Source: Magnetococcus marinus MC-1
GTDB lineage: Bacteria; Pseudomonadota; Magnetococcia; Magnetococcales; Magnetococcaceae
Reading direction: 5' to 3'
Assembly: GCF_000014865.1 (NCBI RefSeq)
Contig: NC_008576.1
Coordinates: 1,765,501-1,829,500, forward strand
DNA length: 64,000 nucleotides
Made by a program: the position numbers and the translations under genes. A model generated the notes under the pieces. The model had not been told where the DNA came from, made no database searches, and saw only the letters and a program-made list of their open reading frames with translations. Shown here piece after piece: positions 17,865 to 27,501 of this stretch. Within the stretch, counting starts at the first letter, position 1. Each line of letters begins with the position of its first letter.

Positions 17865-19451
17865 TTAGGCGTGGCGTTGACGCTTTAACCAGCCAAACAG
17901 TGCGGTGCGTTTAAATTGGTGGTAGAGGGGTAGCCGCTCTAAGCCACGGAACAGGCTAGAGTTGGTGAGCAGATGGTTAAAGTCAAAACGGTAGATCCAT
18001 TCAGCCAACTGTAGATCCCACAGGGCACGGTACCAGCCCAACCGAAAGCGCAGGCGAAACAGCAAGATCAACCCCAGCAACAGCAAACGGCGCAGGCCGG
18101 TAATCTGGGGGTCCAGCTTTTCAAAAGCGAGTTGGCGTAAGCGAAAGGCGTTCTGCACCAAAAAGCGATCTTGATCCCTTAACCAGGGTTGCGGCGCGTC
18201 TTTGTCATACTCTCCAGCAGAGATGCCCCGCTTGACATCATAGCGCTCAACCCACCCCTCAAAGTTAACGGGTAGGGCAAATTGGGGATTTTCATGCACG
18301 ATTTCATCGAACAGTTCCCCACCGGGATAGATGCGGTAGGCATAGGGGCCTTTGGCCTGAATGTTCTCTCCCTGTCGGCTCATCCAGGCAATAAGATCTA
18401 GGGTGGCGTAATAATCTTTACGCTGTTCGGTGGGCAGGCCAATCATAAAGCCAGCTAACAGCTTGACCTTGGGATGTTTGGCGATAATTTCAGTGGTGCG
18501 CCGTACATTTTCCACCTTAATGCCCTTTTTAATATCCTTGAGGATCTCATCAGAGCCCGACTCGGCCCCAATGCGCAAAAAGCGGCAGCCGCACTGCTCC
18601 ATGCGGGACATGAGGGCTTCGTCCACAAAGGTATCGCGAAAGTCGGTGGCCCGGACGCTGGCAATCCATTCAAAGTTACAGTTGCGGGAGGTATAAAGAT
18701 CCAAAAATTCTAAGACACGCCCCTTGCTGTGAAAAAACAGCTCATCGCGAAAAAAAATGCGGCGTGTTTGGTAACGTTCAATAATTCTTTGAATCTCATC
18801 GAGAATATCTTTGGCTGAGCGTCCTTTCCACTTCTGCCCCGATACCACGTTGTAGCAAAAGGTACACTTAAAGGAGCAACCCCGCCCAGAGAGCACCTGC
18901 ACCTCCTGCCCATAGGTGGCTTTAACCTTGGGGTCCAGCAGCTCATAATCAATATCGTAAAAACCCACATACTCCGTTGGGTTGCAGCGGTAGTGGTCCT
19001 GCTCGTCAATCCAGGCGAGCCCCGGGATTTGAGCCGGGTCAATGCGCCCTGCATGGCGCAGTGCCTCAATCAGCCGTTGGGCGGTGATCTCCCCTTCATT
19101 GGGCACCACATAATCAATGTGTTTATAGCGCACCGTACTTTCGGGGCAGAGTGCCGCGTGGGGGCCGCCCACCACCACCGTGCAGTGGGGGGCCAGGGTC
19201 TTAATGCGGTCGGTGGCCCTTTTAATAAAGGGGGCATCTAGGGACATGCTGGCCAGGCCAATCAGATTGAGCCCCCCGTGAAGATGCTGCTCGATCTGTT
19301 GTAGGGTCGCCTCAATACCATGGATGGAGGCGTCAATAATCTGCACATCATAGCCCGCCTGCTTTAGGTAGCTGCCCACACTGAGCACCCCCCAGGGAAA
19401 GATGCCCTCATGACCGCCGCCATGCTTGGGATTAACCAGCAGCATATCCAT
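17865..19451 (-). CDS. B12-binding-type radical SAM protein
   Basis: The 528-residue product (from the ATG at 19451, with GGAG six bases upstream) has an N-terminal cobalamin-binding-like domain (MLLVNPKHGGGHEGIFPWGVLSVGSYLKQAGYDV..., VVGGPHAAL, VPNEGE). A radical SAM core follows with C192xxxC196xxC199 in GRGCSFKCTFCYN, which holds the 4Fe-4S cluster. The LRIGAESGSDEIL and GFMIGLPTEQ strands are typical. The DxHxxG motif of base-off cobalamin binding is not visible, so B12 use is uncertain. The C-terminal part is basic with a hydrophobic stretch, suggesting membrane contact. Relatives act on lipids, porphyrins and other substrates; the substrate here is unknown. Confidence 0.85.
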   Translation of the reverse strand: MDMLLVNPKHGGGHEGIFPWGVLSVGSYLKQAGYDVQIIDASIHGIEATLQQIEQHLHGGLNLIGLASMSLDAPFIKRATDRIKTLAPHCTVVVGGPHAALCPESTVRYKHIDYVVPNEGEITAQRLIEALRHAGRIDPAQIPGLAWIDEQDHYRCNPTEYVGFYDIDYELLDPKVKATYGQEVQVLSGRGCSFKCTFCYNVVSGQKWKGRSAKDILDEIQRIIERYQTRRIFFRDELFFHSKGRVLEFLDLYTSRNCNFEWIASVRATDFRDTFVDEALMSRMEQCGCRFLRIGAESGSDEILKDIKKGIKVENVRRTTEIIAKHPKVKLLAGFMIGLPTEQRKDYYATLDLIAWMSRQGENIQAKGPYAYRIYPGGELFDEIVHENPQFALPVNFEGWVERYDVKRGISAGEYDKDAPQPWLRDQDRFLVQNAFRLRQLAFEKLDPQITGLRRLLLLGLILLFRLRFRLGWYRALWDLQLAEWIYRFDFNHLLTNSSLFRGLERLPLYHQFKRTALFGWLKRQRHA

Positions 19452-19606
19452 ATCCGACTCCACGCATCATCGCACTGTGGGCGTTCATATAAACCGCCTC
19501 AGTGGGTTGTCCTGTTAAAAAACGTCCCTCACCCTTTGTCCCCGCTCTGCCGTAAAAGGTTGCCTCTAGGGGCAAGCTTGGGCGCAGGGCAGGGGATCGA
19601 AGGCCA

Positions 19607-21217
19607 TCATGCGGCGGCCCCGGCCCGTGTCATCTCCAGGGCCGCCCTGAGCAGCTCCTGGGTATAGGGGTGCTCAGGGTGGTTAAACAGGCGTTCGGTG
19701 GGCCCCCGTTCCACACACACCCCGTGGTGCATTACCATCACCTCGTGGGCCAACATTCTTACCACCCGCAGATCGTGGGAGATAAAGAGATAGGCCAACT
19801 GATACTGTTGTTGCAAGCGCTGGAGCAGCGCCAATATTTGCGCCTGTACAGAAAGATCCAGGGCGCTGGTGGGTTCATCCAAAATCAGCACTTTGGGCTT
19901 GAGTACCATGGCCCTGGCAATGGCGATGCGTTGCCGTTGCCCCCCAGAAAATTGATGGGGATAGCGCGACATGACGGCGGCCTCTAAACCCACCTCCTGC
20001 AACGCCTCTTGGGCCTGTTGTAGGTGGGTCTGCTTGCTTAATTGGGGGGCGTGCAGGGCCAGCCCCTCCACCAGCGTTTCGCCAATGGTCATGCGCGGGG
20101 AGAGCGAGGCGTAGGGGTCCTGAAACACCACCTGCACCTGGCGACGGAAAGGGCCAAGCTGGTTATCCTTAAGGGGGTGCTGAGCAAAGATAAGCTCACC
20201 TTGGCCACGGTTAAGGCGCAACAGGGTCTCCCCCAAAGTGGTCTTGCCACTGCCTGACTCCCCAACCACGCCGATGGTCTCTCCGGGACGCAAGGCCAAA
20301 TCAATGCCATCCACCGCCTTAACGTAGCCGACGGTGCGTTTAAACAGCCCCTTTTTGATGGGAAAATGGCACTGCACCCGGTTGGCGGTGTAAAGCGGGG
20401 CTATGCGGGGCTGGGGTAGGCATGGGGCCGCCTGATTGGGTAGGCTATCAATGAGCATGCGGGTGTAAGGGTGCTGAGGGTTCGCAAACAGGGGGGCGGT
20501 GGGGCCGCTCTCCACCACCTGCCCATGGCGCATCACATAAATGCGCTGGGCCATGCGTTCTACCATCGGCAGATCGTGGGAGATCATCAAGAGCGCCATG
20601 CCCAGATCTCGTTGCAGTTGTCGCAATAGATCCAGAATTTGGGCTTGAATGGTGACATCCAGGGCGGTGGTCGGTTCGTCGGCCACCAACAATTTTGGGT
20701 CACACATAAGCGCCATAGCGATCATCACCCGCTGGCGCTGCCCGCCAGAGAGCTGGTGGGGGTAGCCCGCCATGATACGCCTGGGTTCGGGCAGGCCGCA
20801 CAGCTCCAGCAACGCCAGGGCGCGGCTTAGTTGCGCCTTGGCGGTAGGTCTGCCATGAATGCGCAAGGGCTCGGTGAGCTGTGCCTCAACCGTCTGGACC
20901 GGATTAAGGGAGGTCATGGGCTCCTGAAACACCATACCGATGTCGCGGCCCCGAATGGTGCGCAGTTGCGACTCGCCCCAGTGGGTTAGATCTTGGTTAT
21001 CAAAGCGAATATGCTCAACGTGGCGGCGTGCCCCTGGGGGCAATAGACCCAAGGCGGAGAGGGCGGAGAGGGTTTTGCCACTGCCCGATTCCCCCACCAG
21101 CGCCACCACCTCACTACGGTGGCAATAAAAATCCACCCCCTTGACCGCCGTGGTGCCATGGTTGGGAAAATCAATCTGCAAACCTTTGACTTCCAGCAGT
21201 GGTGTTGGCGTAGCCAT
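19607..21217 (-). CDS. yejF: ABC transporter with two ATPase domains (YejF type)
   Basis: One chain carries two complete ATPase domains, as in YejF of oligopeptide/microcin C importers. Domain 1 has Walker A GESGSGKT, signature [15 protein letters not shown] and Walker [13 protein letters not shown]. Domain 2 has [23 protein letters not shown] and [12 protein letters not shown]. Each is followed by the oligopeptide-type C-terminal extension ([17 protein letters not shown] and [15 protein letters not shown]). Of two close ATGs, that at 21217 has AAGGAG at the better distance. The other, at 21223, overlaps the yejE stop. The frame also extends upstream through yejE without good starts. It is coupled to yejE. 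Confidence 0.9.
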   Translation of the reverse strand: MATPTPLLEVKGLQIDFPNHGTTAVKGVDFYCHRSEVVALVGESGSGKTLSALSALGLLPPGARRHVEHIRFDNQDLTHWGESQLRTIRGRDIGMVFQEPMTSLNPVQTVEAQLTEPLRIHGRPTAKAQLSRALALLELCGLPEPRRIMAGYPHQLSGGQRQRVMIAMALMCDPKLLVADEPTTALDVTIQAQILDLLRQLQRDLGMALLMISHDLPMVERMAQRIYVMRHGQVVESGPTAPLFANPQHPYTRMLIDSLPNQAAPCLPQPRIAPLYTANRVQCHFPIKKGLFKRTVGYVKAVDGIDLALRPGETIGVVGESGSGKTTLGETLLRLNRGQGELIFAQHPLKDNQLGPFRRQVQVVFQDPYASLSPRMTIGETLVEGLALHAPQLSKQTHLQQAQEALQEVGLEAAVMSRYPHQFSGGQRQRIAIARAMVLKPKVLILDEPTSALDLSVQAQILALLQRLQQQYQLAYLFISHDLRVVRMLAHEVMVMHHGVCVERGPTERLFNHPEHPYTQELLRAALEMTRAGAAA

Positions 21218-21222
21218 GGGCA

Positions 21223-22254
21223 TCACTCCTTGCGTGGGTCCATGGCGTCGCGCAACGCTTCGCCAATAAAATTGAGCAGCATCAACATGACCACCAGCAC
21301 CAAAAAGGTGGTCAGGGAGAGCCACCACGCCTCAATATTGCCCTTGCCTTGACGTAACAGCTCCCCCAAGCTAGGGGTGGTGGGGGGCACACCCAGACCC
21401 AAAAAATCGAGGCTGGTAAGGGAGAGAATGGCCGCCGTAATGCGAAAGGGCAGAAACGTGATCACCGGGGTCATGGCGTTGGGCAGCAGATGGCGAAACA
21501 TGATGGTGCGGTTGCTGGCCCCCATGGCGCGGGCTGCTTTAACATAGGTCATGCCGCGTCCCCGCAAAAATTCGGCACGCACATAGTCCGAGAGACCCAT
21601 CCAACCAAACAGAGAGAGCAGCAGCAGCAGCAGCAAAATGCTGGGATCAAAAATACTAGCAAAAATGATCAGCAAATAGAGCTCTGGCATGCCCCCCCAG
21701 ATTTCGATAAAGCGCTGGGCAATTAGGTCAACCTTCCCCACAAAATAGCCCTGGATCGCCCCAGCCAAAATCCCCAGCACCACCCCCACCAGGGTGAGTG
21801 CCAAGGCAAACAGTACCGAAACACGAAACCCATAGATCAGACGGGCCAGCACATCCCGCGCCCGGTCATCGGTGCCCAGTCGGTTGACCGCGTCTGGCGG
21901 TGATGGGGCAGGGTGGCTAAGCTGTAGATTGATGGATTGGTAACTGTGGGGATTGGGGGGAAAGAGCACCCAATTGCCCGGTGCGGTCAATTTTTCCAGA
22001 ATAAAAGGGTCTTTATAGTCTGCCTCGGTCTCAAAATCCCCGCCGAAGCTGGTCTCGGCATAGGTGACAAAGACCGGCGTGTAGTAGCGCCCCTCATAGA
22101 AGAGCAACAGCGGTTTGTCGTTGGAGATCAACTCCGCACCCAGGCTTAGCGCAAACAACAGGCTAAAAATCCACAGGGACCAATAGCCCCGGCGATGCTG
22201 TTTAAAGCGCAGCCAGCGTTGACGTGTGTAGGGGGTTGGGTGCCAAAAACCCAT
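21223..22254 (-). CDS. yejE: ABC transporter permease (YejE/OppC type)
   Basis: The 343-residue product has a first membrane segment after a basic N-terminus (RFKQHRRGYWSLWIFSLLFALSLGAELI), a long periplasmic loop with DDRARDVLARLIYGFRVS, and further helices. Its cytoplasmic EAA-type loop is AARAMGASNRTIMFRHLLPNAMTPV, which contacts the ATPase. The C-terminal LTSLDFLGLGVPPTTPSLGELL is typical of OppC/YejE. The ATG at 22254 has GGAG in position, giving a normal N-terminus; an earlier in-frame start at 22299 is less likely. The second permease (yejB) and binding protein (yejA), usually adjacent, are absent here. Confidence 0.88.
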   Translation of the reverse strand: MGFWHPTPYTRQRWLRFKQHRRGYWSLWIFSLLFALSLGAELISNDKPLLLFYEGRYYTPVFVTYAETSFGGDFETEADYKDPFILEKLTAPGNWVLFPPNPHSYQSINLQLSHPAPSPPDAVNRLGTDDRARDVLARLIYGFRVSVLFALALTLVGVVLGILAGAIQGYFVGKVDLIAQRFIEIWGGMPELYLLIIFASIFDPSILLLLLLLSLFGWMGLSDYVRAEFLRGRGMTYVKAARAMGASNRTIMFRHLLPNAMTPVITFLPFRITAAILSLTSLDFLGLGVPPTTPSLGELLRQGKGNIEAWWLSLTTFLVLVVMLMLLNFIGEALRDAMDPRKE

Positions 22255-22513
22255 CGTTAGACCCGCTCCTGGAATGGTATTGCAGAGGGTATGGAACAAG
22301 ATAAAACAAACGGTTAAAAAAATATCCGCAAGGGTACCGCACCGCGCGAGCGCTGGCCCGTAGCTTGCAATTTAAACCCTGCACGGGGCTGCCAGGGTGG
22401 TCTCTGGCTCGGAGAGCAAAAGAGCCGTGCAGCCGCGCGTATTGGGGCCGTTAAGTGTCTCGCTAAGAAGACCAGTCCGCCCACAATGACGCGCTTTGCG
22501 TTGGAGTTCAACC

Positions 22514-22708
22514 ATGGATCTAAAACAAAACACCCGCTCAATGCAAGGTGCAGAGTGTGCGCCTGCCCACGCCCACGGTAAAGGGTTTTCGGACAATCAT
22601 GCTTCATCCAACTACGATAAGCCGTTGAAGGTGCTGTCGATGGATACAGTACTAACAGAGGCCGAAATTGAGCGATTGATTAAAATTTTAGCCCCCACGC
22701 TGCCTTAA
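22514..22708 (+). CDS. Possible small protein, 64 aa
   Basis: An open frame from ATG 22514 encodes a polar N-terminal part and ends MDTVLTEAEIERLIKILAPTLP, which reads like a genuine amphipathic helix. An internal ATG at 22640 could produce only this C-terminal piece. It precedes the receiver-Hpt gene on the same strand. No ribosome-binding site is convincing, and no family is recognised. The remaining stretch up to 22852 contains no other gene. Confidence 0.3.
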   Translation: MDLKQNTRSMQGAECAPAHAHGKGFSDNHASSNYDKPLKVLSMDTVLTEAEIERLIKILAPTLP

Positions 22709-22852
22709 AGCCGCACCTTGGCTGGTAAAAAAAACCGGGTCAACCCGACGTGAGCGGTGGACCCGCATCCCTTGCGTATCTTATATTTGTAAAAGTAACA
22801 AAAAAGGATGCTCTAAAGGCATCTATTTGCCCTCTTTTACAGGTCTTTGTTG

Positions 22853-23638
22853 ATGCCCCAGCAACTGCACATCCTGATTGTTGACGATCAGCCATCCAAC
22901 TTAAAGGTGGCCCGTGGCCTACTGGCCAATATCTGTGGTGAGGGTGTGCAAATTGATACCGCAGAGGGGGGCGAGCAGGGGGTGCTCATGGCCAGCCAAC
23001 AGCGCTATGATCTTATTTTTATGGACTGTCGCATGCCAGGTGTGGATGGTGGTGAGGCAACTCGGCGCATCCGTGCCGCTGAACAGAGCAACCATTACCA
23101 GCGGGTGCCGGTGATCGCCTTAACGGCTGAGGCGCAAGATCAAGCCCAAAGCACCTGCGATCAGGCTGAGCTGGATGATGTGCTGCACAAACCGGTGGAT
23201 CTGCATGCCATGCTAGCGGTTCTGCGTATTCACCTGCCCCAACACCCTTGGGGTGTGGCGATACGCCCCCAGGAGCGTATCACGCCATTAACCCCCATAC
23301 AGCCTGCCCAGATTGATGTGGACGATGCTATGCGTCAAATGGGCTTGCCTGAAGAGGCCTTTGCCGAGGTGGCTCTGGTCATTTTAGAGCAGGTACCAGA
23401 ACTTTTATCACCGCTGGCGCGAGCGATTCAGCAGGGGCACTTTGAACAGGCCCGCGAGCTGTCGCATATTCTTAAAGGGAGTATGGTCAACGTGCTGTTT
23501 CCCTCATTGGCCGGTCTGGCGCTGAGCATGCACGAGGCGATTCGGGCTGAGGACGCAGAACGGGCCTGGAGCCGTTATCAGCGGCTGGCCGATGCCTACG
23601 CCCCCATTCTTCAAACCCTGCGTCAGCGTCTGCATTAA
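22853..23638 (+). CDS. Response regulator with receiver and Hpt domains
   Basis: The 261-residue product has an N-terminal receiver domain with ILIVDDQPSN, phospho-acceptor LIFMDCRMPGVDG and the conserved lysine in LHKPVD. After a linker comes a C-terminal Hpt domain (residues about 150-260) whose phosphorylatable histidine is in ELSHILKGSMVNV. Such proteins relay phosphate between a hybrid kinase and another receiver. No kinase is adjacent, and there is no output domain. The ATG at 22853 is chosen with AGG nine bases upstream; two TTG codons precede it. Its last bases overlap the convergent MdlB-type gene by four. Confidence 0.88.
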   Translation: MPQQLHILIVDDQPSNLKVARGLLANICGEGVQIDTAEGGEQGVLMASQQRYDLIFMDCRMPGVDGGEATRRIRAAEQSNHYQRVPVIALTAEAQDQAQSTCDQAELDDVLHKPVDLHAMLAVLRIHLPQHPWGVAIRPQERITPLTPIQPAQIDVDDAMRQMGLPEEAFAEVALVILEQVPELLSPLARAIQQGHFEQARELSHILKGSMVNVLFPSLAGLALSMHEAIRAEDAERAWSRYQRLADAYAPILQTLRQRLH

Positions 23639-25446
23639 CCCTGCTGGAGCGTCGGTAGGCTGCCGTCTAAACCAAATTGCAGTTCACACAACTTACGATA
23701 GAGCCCAGGCTGAGTGACCAGTGTTTGGTGTGAGCCCCCCTGGATGATCTCTCCCCCATGCATCACAATGACACGATCTGCTCCAATAATGGTGTTCAGC
23801 CGGTGTGCAATCACAATGGCGGTACGCCCGACCATCAGCTCCTGTAAGGCGTTTTGGATCAAGCGTTCGCTGATGGTATCCACCGAGCTGGTGGCTTCAT
23901 CCAAGATCAGCAAGGCAGGGTTAAACACAAACGCACGGGTAATGCCCAACAACTGCCGCTGCCCACTAGAAAGATTGCCCCCCCGTTCGGTCAATCGGGT
24001 ATTCAGGCCTTCAGGCAGGTCGGCGATAAAAGCCATGGCGCCGGTTTTGTGGGCGGCCTCCTCCACCGCCGCTTGTGGGATAGAAGGGTCGCGCAAGTGA
24101 ATGTTCTCAGCAATGGTACCGCTAAATAAAAAGGTCTCTTGAGGGACCACCCCCACCGTACGACGCAGAGTAGCCATGGGAATATTTTGCAGATCTTGAC
24201 CGCCCAGTTGAATGATCCCCTGTTGGGGTTCGTAGGTACGGTTGAGCAGTTTAATGAGGGTGCTTTTACCGGCCCCGGTGGGGCCAACCACTGCGACCTG
24301 TTCACCGGGTTCCACGGTCAGCGAGAGATTTTTTAATATGGGCTGCTCGCCATAGGCAAAGCCGACCTCCTGCATCACCAAGCGGGGGCGGGCGGGCAGG
24401 GTGAAGGCATGGTTAACTTGGGCGTCCGTGATCTGTGGTTTGCTGTCCAAAAGGCCAAAAATACGTTCCAACGCGGTCATGGCTGCCTGCATGGTGGTAA
24501 ATTTCCCCGATAGATCCCGTACCGGTTGAAAAACCCGGCGCACATAATCAATAAAAGCCACCAGGGTGCCAATGGTCACGCCGTCGGCGCTGCTCATGCT
24601 GGCGCCAATCCAAAATAGCGCTGCGATAACCACGGTAGAGAGTGCATCAATAAAGCTAAATTGGAAGGCTTCCCAAGTGTTGCTCACCAGTGATGAGGTA
24701 AAATAAACCTGATTTTGCTGCTCAAATTCCGCATGGTTGCGCTGCTGCCGATGAAACAGTCGTACCTCTTGCTGTCCTTCAATCTCTTCTGTCAGGCGGC
24801 TGGCCATGCGGGCCAGCATCAAGCGGTTTTCCCGTTGCGCGAGGCGGCTTTTTTTGGCGGCCAGCAGGGTTCCCCCCACAATCAGGGGCAGTGCCACAAC
24901 CAGCGTGAGAGAAAGGGTTGGGGCTAACAGCGCCATGCTGATGAGAATGCCCGTCAGCAGCACCACATCGCCAATAAGGTGGATTAAACCCGCGGAGACC
25001 ATCTGGCTAACCGCCTCCACATCATTGGTAACGCGATTGGTGGTACGACCCGAGGCGTGTTTATTAAAATAGCTGGCATCCAAGCGTAATAAATGGCCAA
25101 ACAGGTCGCGCCGCAGATCTCGCACCACCCGCTGCCCCAGGGTGGCATTAACCACCGACATGCCATAGCCCGCCAAGGCTTGTAGCAACAACAAAACGCC
25201 CAATGCAACCAGCAATCCAGCAAAGCCATCCAGCGTGCCGGGGATGAGGTGTTCATCCACCGCTTGCCTTAACAGTAGGGGTTGCCCTAACTGAATAAGG
25301 GTGTTCAAGGGCAAAATGGCGAGGGCCAACAAGACCCAGCGTGTATGGGGTTTGGCGTAACGGAAAAAACGCCGTAACAGATGCAGATCCAAAAAGGCAC
25401 CATAACGGGTCTCTTCGGTAACGGCTTCGATGGGCGGGGGACTCAT
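23635..25446 (-). CDS. mdlB: ABC exporter half-transporter, MdlB type
   Basis: The 603-residue product has six N-terminal membrane helices (from YAKPHTRWVLLALAILPLNTLI) and one ATPase domain. That domain has Walker A VVGPTGAGKSTLIKLL, signature LSSGQRQLLGITRAF and Walker B LLILDEATSSVD, with the catalytic glutamate present. Its start overlaps the stop of the upstream partner gene (ATGA), with GAGGTG upstream of the ATG. The two are therefore co-translated and should form a heterodimer like E. coli MdlAB or LmrCD. Substrates in this group are lipids or drugs and cannot be read here. The gene converges on the receiver-Hpt gene. Confidence 0.9.
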   Translation of the reverse strand: MSPPPIEAVTEETRYGAFLDLHLLRRFFRYAKPHTRWVLLALAILPLNTLIQLGQPLLLRQAVDEHLIPGTLDGFAGLLVALGVLLLLQALAGYGMSVVNATLGQRVVRDLRRDLFGHLLRLDASYFNKHASGRTTNRVTNDVEAVSQMVSAGLIHLIGDVVLLTGILISMALLAPTLSLTLVVALPLIVGGTLLAAKKSRLAQRENRLMLARMASRLTEEIEGQQEVRLFHRQQRNHAEFEQQNQVYFTSSLVSNTWEAFQFSFIDALSTVVIAALFWIGASMSSADGVTIGTLVAFIDYVRRVFQPVRDLSGKFTTMQAAMTALERIFGLLDSKPQITDAQVNHAFTLPARPRLVMQEVGFAYGEQPILKNLSLTVEPGEQVAVVGPTGAGKSTLIKLLNRTYEPQQGIIQLGGQDLQNIPMATLRRTVGVVPQETFLFSGTIAENIHLRDPSIPQAAVEEAAHKTGAMAFIADLPEGLNTRLTERGGNLSSGQRQLLGITRAFVFNPALLILDEATSSVDTISERLIQNALQELMVGRTAIVIAHRLNTIIGADRVIVMHGGEIIQGGSHQTLVTQPGLYRKLCELQFGLDGSLPTLQQG

Positions 25447-27326
25447 GGTTGCACCTCGGGTTGCTCCATCTCTTCCAACTGCTCTTTGCGTTGCATCTCC
25501 GTATGCAACGCTTGATAGAGGCTGCTGCTCTGCATAAGCGACTGGTGGTTGCCTGTTTCGCAGATGCGCCCTTGATCCATCAGGTAGATGGTGTCGGCCC
25601 GGTGCAGGGCGGCTACCCGCTGACACACCATGACCATGGTGGGACGGTCGGGGCGGTCCAGCAGGGCATTAAGAATGTGTGCTTCAGTACGGGCATCCAC
25701 CGAACTAAAAATATCATCCAGCAGTAAAATGCGCGGGTTAACCACCAAGGCGCGGGCCAGTGCGGCCCGCTGGCGCTGGCCGCCCGAAAGGGTGATGCCC
25801 CGTTCACCGATTAAGGTCTCCATACCTTGGGGCATGCCCTCGACCTCTTCATCAAAAGCAGCATTGCGGGCAGCTTCCCAGGCGCACGCTTCATCTTCGT
25901 CGGGCTGACCATAGAGCAGGTTTTCCAGCAGTGGCCGGGAGAACAGCAGGCTCTCCTGCGGGGTCATGGTAAGGTGTTGGCGCAGTTGGGCTTCGGGTAC
26001 ATGGGCCAGATCCACACCATCCAAAAACAGGCTGCCTTGTGGAATGGGATAGGTGCGGCTCAAGCAGCGCAGTAGGGTGGATTTACCACTGCCAATGCGC
26101 CCGGCCAAGCCCACAAAGTGACCATGGGGGACCGTTAGGGTAATATCATGCAGGGTCTGTACGGCGGCGGGTTCTGTGCCATCCCCCGCAGCGGTGGTCA
26201 CCGCGTGGGAGGGTGCGGCCTCTTTACTGCGGGGGGCAATGCGTCGATCCTGCTGGTAGAAAAAATTGAGATGGCGGATCTCAATGGCATAGGGGGTGGT
26301 GGGCTCTGGGTGCAGTGCCTGCTGGGGGTGATCGGCGTTGCTGGGGGTGATATCCAGCACCTCGCTCAGGCGGTCGATGGCGGCCAAGCCCCGCTGCATG
26401 ACGGTAAGGATCCACCCCAGCGCTACGGTGGGTTGAATCATCAGGGTCAGATAGCCGGTAAAGGCCACAAAATCCCCCACCGTCAAGTTGCCCTGTACCA
26501 CGCCAGGACCACCCACGGCTAAGATTATCCAGGCACCCAAACCGCCGCTAAAGAGCATGAGCGGTTGAAACATGCCTTGCAGTCTGGCGTGATCCTGTTG
26601 GGTGGCATAAAGTTTATCGGTCTCTTCGTAAAAGCGTTGGTTCCAAGCATCCTCACGGGCATAGGTGCGAATAACCCCCATGCCCGCCACCGACTCTTGC
26701 ACAAAGGCGGTTAACCCACCAAAGCGGTCTGCAACCATACGGCTATAACGGTAGAGTCGCTTGGTCAATTGACGGGCGGCTATGACCACAAAGGGCAGGG
26801 GGAGTAGCGCCATAAGGGTCAACCAGGGGTTGAGCCAAAGCATGGCAGGCAGCACCAAAATATAGACCAGCGAGGCGTTGGTAAGCTGTAGAAAACCCGG
26901 ACCCATAAACATGCGCAGGGCCGTAATATCGCCGATGCCCCGGGAGACCAGATCACCGGTACGGGCATGGTCGAAGAGGGGGGCCTCTAGATCTTGCAAC
27001 TGAGCATGGTAGAGGTTGCGCATATCCCGCTCGACTTCACGGCCAATGCGAAACACATGGGTGCGGGCGCGTATCCGCAACAGCGCCGTGAGCACCGCCA
27101 GCAGAGCCAGCAACAGGGCATAGGTTTTGACATCCGTCATCCCCTCGCCGCGCTGAAGGGTGTCGATGGCAAGCTTCATTAAATAGGGGATCAGCGCGGC
27201 ACTGGCATTGGTGGCAATAAGCAGCAGAAAGCCCCATACAAAGGCGCGTCGGTAGCGCTGATAGTGGGGCAGTAAATGGCGTATCCGATGTAAAAATCGC
27301 CCAATGGGCGTTAGTATAAGATTCAT
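25443..27326 (-). CDS. mdlA: ABC exporter half-transporter, MdlA type
   Basis: The 627-residue product has six membrane helices (from RRAFVWGFLLLIATNASAALIPYL) followed by an ATPase domain. Its motifs are GLAGRIGSGKSTLLRCLSR, signature [15 protein letters not shown] and Walker B ILLLDDIFSSVD. The residue after the Walker B aspartate is Asp instead of the usual catalytic Glu, so one ATP site of the heterodimer should be weak. This asymmetry is typical of MdlA/BmrC-like subunits. An extra segment of about 30 residues (around residues 355-390) precedes the ATPase domain. The gene is divergent from mltB with 175 bp between them. Confidence 0.9.
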   Translation of the reverse strand: MNLILTPIGRFLHRIRHLLPHYQRYRRAFVWGFLLLIATNASAALIPYLMKLAIDTLQRGEGMTDVKTYALLLALLAVLTALLRIRARTHVFRIGREVERDMRNLYHAQLQDLEAPLFDHARTGDLVSRGIGDITALRMFMGPGFLQLTNASLVYILVLPAMLWLNPWLTLMALLPLPFVVIAARQLTKRLYRYSRMVADRFGGLTAFVQESVAGMGVIRTYAREDAWNQRFYEETDKLYATQQDHARLQGMFQPLMLFSGGLGAWIILAVGGPGVVQGNLTVGDFVAFTGYLTLMIQPTVALGWILTVMQRGLAAIDRLSEVLDITPSNADHPQQALHPEPTTPYAIEIRHLNFFYQQDRRIAPRSKEAAPSHAVTTAAGDGTEPAAVQTLHDITLTVPHGHFVGLAGRIGSGKSTLLRCLSRTYPIPQGSLFLDGVDLAHVPEAQLRQHLTMTPQESLLFSRPLLENLLYGQPDEDEACAWEAARNAAFDEEVEGMPQGMETLIGERGITLSGGQRQRAALARALVVNPRILLLDDIFSSVDARTEAHILNALLDRPDRPTMVMVCQRVAALHRADTIYLMDQGRICETGNHQSLMQSSSLYQALHTEMQRKEQLEEMEQPEVQP

Positions 27327-27501
27327 GACGCTTTAGGACCTCGCGTAGGGCGACAGGTTCCCTGAGTATAGGCAGAGAGCGGCAGATAGGTAAATGGAAG
27401 GCAAAAAAAGGCGGGGGTGGTTTGATGCCAGCCGTTGAAACCTAACGTGCCTACCGGCATGATGGGCGAGTGGGTCAACCGGTGGACTCTGTGGGGCAGG
27501 C

